Positions 60,678 to 64,000 of a stretch of 64,000 bases of DNA are shown here, piece after piece (position 1 is the first letter of the stretch; the number at the start of each line of letters is the position of its first letter). This stretch comes from Segniliparus sp051660745 (GTDB lineage Bacteria > Actinomycetota > Actinomycetes > Mycobacteriales > Mycobacteriaceae). Position numbers and translations under genes: made by a program. A model generated the notes under the pieces. The model searched no databases, had not been told where the DNA came from, and saw only the letters and a list, made by a program, of their open reading frames with translations. The stretch is from contig NZ_JBOFQF010000003.1 of NCBI RefSeq assembly GCF_051660745.1, forward strand, positions 186,001-250,000, written 5' to 3'.

Positions 60678-60880
60678 ACCGGCCACGTTAGCACCGCGTT
60701 TTCGTCGGGACGCGAGCCGATCTGGGGGAGTTGCCGCGAGAGCGCCAGGGCAGTGCTGGTCTGGTCGCTCCGGCCTCGTTCCTCGCCCTGCGCTCCGGGC
60801 CTCGCGTCAGCGTCGCCACGTGCATGCCGGCCACGTTTTCAGCCGCGTTTTTCGCGGGATGCGAGCCGATCTGGGGGGAG
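60653..60880. repeat. Duplicated glgA 5' end and leader
   Basis: 60653-60730 (covers the first 8 codons of glgA and 53 bp of its leader) and 60801-60880 are about 80% identical direct repeats: CTCGCGTCAGCRTCGCCACGTGCATRCCGGCCACGTT and GCGAGCCGATCTGGGGG are shared. The copy at 60801 still reads MHVATLTRG before diverging. It thus looks like a partial tandem duplication of the glgA start region in the glgA-glgC gap. Confidence 0.85.
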
Positions 60881-60960
60881 TCTGCGCGGCACAGGAATCC
60901 CACAACGAGTCTTCTGGCACTCGTCTCCCCAAAAAAGGTTCGAGGAGGTAGGTTGAACTT

Positions 60961-62175
60961 GTGAGGACTCAACCCCATGTGCTCGGCATTGTGCTCGCAG
61001 GCGGCGAAGGCAAGCGCCTCTACCCGCTCACGGCGGACAGGGCGAAACCCGCTGTTCCGTTCGGCGGAGCGTACCGGCTGATCGATTTCGTCCTGTCGAA
61101 CCTGGTCAACGCGGGATTTTTGAAGATCTGCGTGCTCACACAGTACAAATCGCACTCGTTGGACCGGCACATCTCGCAGAACTGGCGGCTCTCCGGCATC
61201 TCCGGCGAGTACATCACCCCGGTGCCCGCGCAGCAACGTGTCGGCAAGCGCTGGTACACCGGCAGCGCGGACGCGATCTTCCAGTCGCTGAACCTCGTCT
61301 ACGACGAAGACCCGGAGTACATCGTGGTCTTCGGCGCCGACCACGTGTACCGGATGGACCCGGAGCAGATGGTCGCCCGGCATATCGAGTCCAAGGCCGG
61401 GGTCACCGTCGCGGGCATCCGCGTGCCGCGTTTGGAGGCGAAGGCCTTCGGCGTGATCGAAGCCGACAGCGAGGGCAAGATCACGAGCTTCCTGGAGAAG
61501 CCCTCGGACCCGCCGGGCATCCCCGGCGCGCCGGAATACGCCTACGCGTCCATGGGCAACTACGTGTTCACGACCAAGACGCTTGTCGAGGCGCTGCGGG
61601 CAGACGCCGAAGACCCCAGCTCCGACCACGACATGGGCGGCAACATCATTCCCGCGCTCGTGTCGCAGGGCGAGGCCCAGGTGTACGACTTCACCGAGAA
61701 CCACGTCCCCGGGGCCTCCGAGCGCGACCACGGGTACTGGCGGGACGTGGGGACGCTCGACTCCTACTACCAAGCCCACATGGACCTGGTGTCGGTGCAC
61801 CCCGTCTTCAACCTGTACAACCGGCGTTGGCCGATCAACGGCGGCAACGACGCGCTGCCGCCCGCGAAGTTCATCAACGGCGGCATGGCGCTGGAGTCGA
61901 TGGTCGGCGCGGGCAGCATCATCTCGTCCGCCGTCGTGAGCGGCTCTGTGGTGAGCAGCAACGTCATGGTGAGCGACGGCGCCTCGGTCGAGGGCAGCGT
62001 CCTGATGCCCGGCGTCCGGATCGGCGAAGGCGCGGTGGTCCGCAACGCGATCCTCGACAAGAACGTCGTCGTCGGCCCGGGGGAGCAGATCGGGGTCGAC
62101 TTGGAGCGCGAGCGCGAACGTTTCACCGTGAGCGCCGAAGGGATTGTCGCTGTCGGCAAGGGCGTCTGGATCTAG
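60961..62175 (+). CDS. glgC: Glucose-1-phosphate adenylyltransferase GlgC
   Basis: 404 residues from GTG 60961 (AGGAGG at 60944). Makes ADP-glucose. VLGIVLAGGEGKRLYPLTADRAKPAVPFGGAYRLIDFVLSN is the nucleotide-binding pyrophosphorylase start (quoted here in part only), with FGADHVYRMD, GTLDSYYQAH and the C-terminal beta-helix (SVLMPGVRIGEGAVVRNAIL). Divergent from glgA; in M. tuberculosis these are Rv1212c and Rv1213. Confidence 0.95.
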   Translation: MRTQPHVLGIVLAGGEGKRLYPLTADRAKPAVPFGGAYRLIDFVLSNLVNAGFLKICVLTQYKSHSLDRHISQNWRLSGISGEYITPVPAQQRVGKRWYTGSADAIFQSLNLVYDEDPEYIVVFGADHVYRMDPEQMVARHIESKAGVTVAGIRVPRLEAKAFGVIEADSEGKITSFLEKPSDPPGIPGAPEYAYASMGNYVFTTKTLVEALRADAEDPSSDHDMGGNIIPALVSQGEAQVYDFTENHVPGASERDHGYWRDVGTLDSYYQAHMDLVSVHPVFNLYNRRWPINGGNDALPPAKFINGGMALESMVGAGSIISSAVVSGSVVSSNVMVSDGASVEGSVLMPGVRIGEGAVVRNAILDKNVVVGPGEQIGVDLERERERFTVSAEGIVAVGKGVWI

Positions 62176-62196
62176 CCACCGGGTCCAGACGGGGCC

Positions 62197-63027
62197 TTAG
62201 ACCTCGATGAACCCGTCGAGATAGCGCCGGTAGTTCCCGGCGAGCACCGCATGGTCCCCGTCGACGGCGGCGGTCAACGCGCCGCCGCGCTCGGAGAGCT
62301 GACGGACTTCGAGCTGGTCTCTGCCGAGCCGTTTCGCCCAATACGGGACCAGGGCCGAGGTGACGGAGCCGGTGACAGGGTCTTCCGGGATGCCCCCGAT
62401 CGGGTGGAAGAAACGCAGCACGAACCCCGCGCCGTCCTCTGCGGGCGCGGAGACGGACGCCCCGAACAGGCCGGTCGCGAGGAGCCCGGCGAAATCTGGG
62501 CGCACCTCGGCCACCTGGGCTGGGCTTTCGAGCACGAGGTGCACGCGGCGGAGCTCGTCGCCATAGGTCTCGAGCGCGGCGAAGCCGAGCGCGCGCTCCA
62601 CATCGGCGTTCCTGGGCGCGGGAGCGAGCGGGGCGGAGGGGAAGCGCAGCGCGACGCGTCCCTCTTCGGCACGGGACACGGACAGCCATCCGGCTTTCGT
62701 CCGGAACTCGACCTGGTCCACGCCTGCGTGGCGCTCTTCGAGAAGGAGCGCTCCCGCCCCGAACGTGGCGTGGCCGCATCCGGGAGCCTCTGTCCCGCCG
62801 GGGTTGAACCAGCGCAGGTGGTAGGCGGGGGCCCCGGCCGGTCGCGCGTCGGCTCTGTCCTGGTCCGGTATCGCTGTGAAATAGCCGGTCATCGGCTGGG
62901 CGTTGGCGGCGGCGATCTTTCCGAGCAGCTCGTCCGGGAGCCATTCGGACAGCTCGACGACAGCGGCCGGATTGCCGCCGAACGGGCGGTCGGCGAACGC
63001 TTCGACGATGGTGAGGGGGAGTCGCAT
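62197..63027 (-). CDS. PhzF-family protein with a changed catalytic residue
   Basis: 276 residues from ATG 63027. PhzF/DapF fold: LTIVEAFADRPFGGNPAAVV, HLRWFNPGGTEAPGCGHATFGAGALL (GxCGH in the second motif), and FHPIGGIPEDPVTGSVTSAL. In PhzF the catalytic Glu45 lies in the (N/S)-L-S-E-T-A-F block; here it reads AQPMTGYF with Met46. Either it is not an isomerase or another residue is used. Substrate unknown. Confidence 0.85.
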   Translation of the reverse strand: MRLPLTIVEAFADRPFGGNPAAVVELSEWLPDELLGKIAAANAQPMTGYFTAIPDQDRADARPAGAPAYHLRWFNPGGTEAPGCGHATFGAGALLLEERHAGVDQVEFRTKAGWLSVSRAEEGRVALRFPSAPLAPAPRNADVERALGFAALETYGDELRRVHLVLESPAQVAEVRPDFAGLLATGLFGASVSAPAEDGAGFVLRFFHPIGGIPEDPVTGSVTSALVPYWAKRLGRDQLEVRQLSERGGALTAAVDGDHAVLAGNYRRYLDGFIEV

Positions 63028-63066
63028 ACGTCCAGTTCTAGCCCGGCGCGGCAGCCTCGTCTATAG

Positions 63067-63084
63067 CCAGTTCCCCGGAACTGG
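63067..63084. promoter_or_regulatory. Operator-like dyad in a divergent promoter
   Basis: CCAGTTCC-CC-GGAACTGG: perfect 8-bp arms, 40 bp before the PhzF-like start and 41 bp before the metallopeptidase start. It may bind a shared regulator. Confidence 0.5.
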
Positions 63085-63124
63085 TGGTTTGTCCTCACGT
63101 TTGCGATGTGGCTAGTCTGGTCGT

Positions 63125-64000
63125 GTGCGCGACTTTGCATGTTCGAAATGCGGCCAACGTCTCTCTTTCGAGAACTCCCTCTGTTTGGGGTGCGAGAGCC
63201 AGCTCGGCTTCCTGTTCCCCCGGCGAGACCTCGTGGTCCTCACCCAGGGCGACAACAACGACGGCATCACCGTCGACGCGCGTGATTACAAGCTCTGCGC
63301 CAACCTGCACCTCGCCAGGTGCAACTGGCTCGTCGCGGTGGACGACGAGGACGGCCTGTGCGAGTCGTGCGCGTTGACGCGCACCCGCCCGAGCGACGAC
63401 GACACCGAGGCGTTGGAGGCCTTCGCCGAGGCTGAGGACTCCAAGCGCAGGCTGATCGTGGAGCTCTCCGCGCTGGGGCTGCCGATTGTGAGCCGGGAGG
63501 TGGACACAGAGTCCGGCCTGGCCTTCGACCTCCTGTCCAGCCGGACGCAGAAGGTGCTCACCGGCCACGCGAACGGAGTGATCACCCTCGATCTCGCCGA
63601 GGGCGACGACGTGCACCGCGAGCAGATGCGCGTCGAGCTCGCGGAGCCGTACCGGACCCTCCTCGGCCACTTCCGCCACGAGATCGGCCACTACTACTTC
63701 TCGGTCCTCGTGGGGGCGGGGGAGCACCGGCTCGATTTCGAGAAGCTGTTCGGCGACCCCGACCTGGACTACCAGGCGGCGCTCGACCGGCATTACAACG
63801 AGGGCGCCCCGTCGGGCTGGGAGGACGAGTTCGTCTCCTCCTACGCGACGATGCACCCGGCCGAGGACTGGGCCGAGACGTTCGCGCACTACCTGCACAT
63901 CCGCGACACCCTGGACACCGCGGCGGCGTTCGGGTTCGCCCCGGCCGGGGTCACGCTCGACAAGGCGCGGCCGGGCCGGGTCGGCTTCGACCAGCTCGTC
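63125..64000 (+). CDS. Zinc-ribbon putative zinc metallopeptidase (right end cut off)
   Basis: The frame from GTG 63125 is open to the last base (292 codons). Two zinc-ribbon Cys pairs sit at the start: Cys6/Cys9 with Cys20/Cys23 (FACSKCGQ, SLCLGCES) and Cys58/Cys66 with Cys79/Cys82 (LCANLHLARCN, GLCESCAL). At 185-189 comes HEIGH, a zinc-protease motif (RHEIGHYYF), followed by a helical region with WAETFAHYLHIRDTLDT, where the third ligand could lie. This matches the putative zinc-binding metallopeptidase family with an N-terminal zinc ribbon (Peptidase_Mx/DUF2248 type). Substrate unknown. Confidence 0.85.
   Translation, partial: MRDFACSKCGQRLSFENSLCLGCESQLGFLFPRRDLVVLTQGDNNDGITVDARDYKLCANLHLARCNWLVAVDDEDGLCESCALTRTRPSDDDTEALEAFAEAEDSKRRLIVELSALGLPIVSREVDTESGLAFDLLSSRTQKVLTGHANGVITLDLAEGDDVHREQMRVELAEPYRTLLGHFRHEIGHYYFSVLVGAGEHRLDFEKLFGDPDLDYQAALDRHYNEGAPSGWEDEFVSSYATMHPAEDWAETFAHYLHIRDTLDTAAAFGFAPAGVTLDKARPGRVGFDQLV

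Overview
The window is a 64 kb chromosomal segment of a high-GC, mycolic-acid-containing actinobacterium (order Mycobacteriales/Corynebacteriales). This rests on an MspA-type outer-membrane porin, the PptT/PptH pair, a lipase/acyl-CoA-synthetase fusion like M. tuberculosis Rv1683, GpgS for methylglucose lipopolysaccharide, several LLM-type F420-dependent oxidoreductase homologues, actinobacterial GlgA/GlgC, and gene orders that match M. tuberculosis in separate blocks. The blocks are joined in a different order from M. tuberculosis, so this is a relative outside the genus, perhaps Segniliparus-like (inference, low confidence). No rRNA, tRNA, CRISPR array, prophage or integrase was seen.

Layout. 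1-6.0 kb: assorted metabolic genes (HAD hydrolase cut by the left edge, DinB protein, GT-C glycosyltransferase, nitroreductase, acetoacetate-decarboxylase-like protein, small exported protein, PEP-mutase/isocitrate-lyase-family enzyme). 6.0-9.2 kb: pptH-pptT-truB plus a convergent DtxR/MntR regulator, as around Rv2795c-Rv2788. 9.2-11.9 kb: a 555-bp AT-rich, repeat-rich leader, an MspA-family porin with a glycine-rich insertion, and two co-directional exported proteins of unknown function. 11.9-12.5 kb: an IS3-type orfA remnant. 12.5-16.6 kb: argF-argR-argG-argH, tightly overlapping, behind a promoter that carries ArgR-box-like repeats and looks leaderless. 16.6-18.3 kb: three unrecognised membrane proteins. 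18.4-32.2 kb: the Rv1683-Rv1684 and mpg-tyrS-Rv1691-Rv1692-Rv1693-tlyA-nadK-recN blocks, with an EamA transporter, prpF and a small membrane protein between them. 32.3-33.3 kb: small proteins around a strong bidirectional terminator. 33.5-38.7 kb: the Rv3027c-Rv3024c/Rv3015c block (acyltransferase, PlsC-like, cysteine desulfurase, mnmA, MetE-like). 38.9-40.0 kb: ahpC-ahpD. 40.1-46.0 kb: SDR protein, ligA, then dihydropyrimidinase, LLM oxidoreductase and DoxX. 46-55 kb: accessory enzymes, a TetR-regulated reductase, lipoproteins, an aminotransferase and a MarR/OhrR-type regulator. 55.1-62.2 kb: dapD/dapE, gpgS, Rv1209-like, tag, Rv1211-like, glgA/glgC, the M. tuberculosis Rv1201c-Rv1213 order with genes missing. 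62.2-64 kb: a PhzF-like protein and a zinc-ribbon metallopeptidase cut by the right edge.

Genes that work together: argFRGH makes arginine from ornithine under ArgR; ahpC/ahpD form a peroxidase and its reductant adaptor; pptT and pptH add and remove 4'-phosphopantetheine; dapD/dapE feed lysine and peptidoglycan; glgA, glgC and gpgS supply alpha-glucan and methylglucose polysaccharide. The least understood and most interesting parts are the porin locus with its repeat-filled leader, the tryptophan-PRG repeat domain in front of the Rv1691-like TPR protein, and several perfect operator-like inverted repeats. Short direct duplications at gene ends and starts recur across the window.
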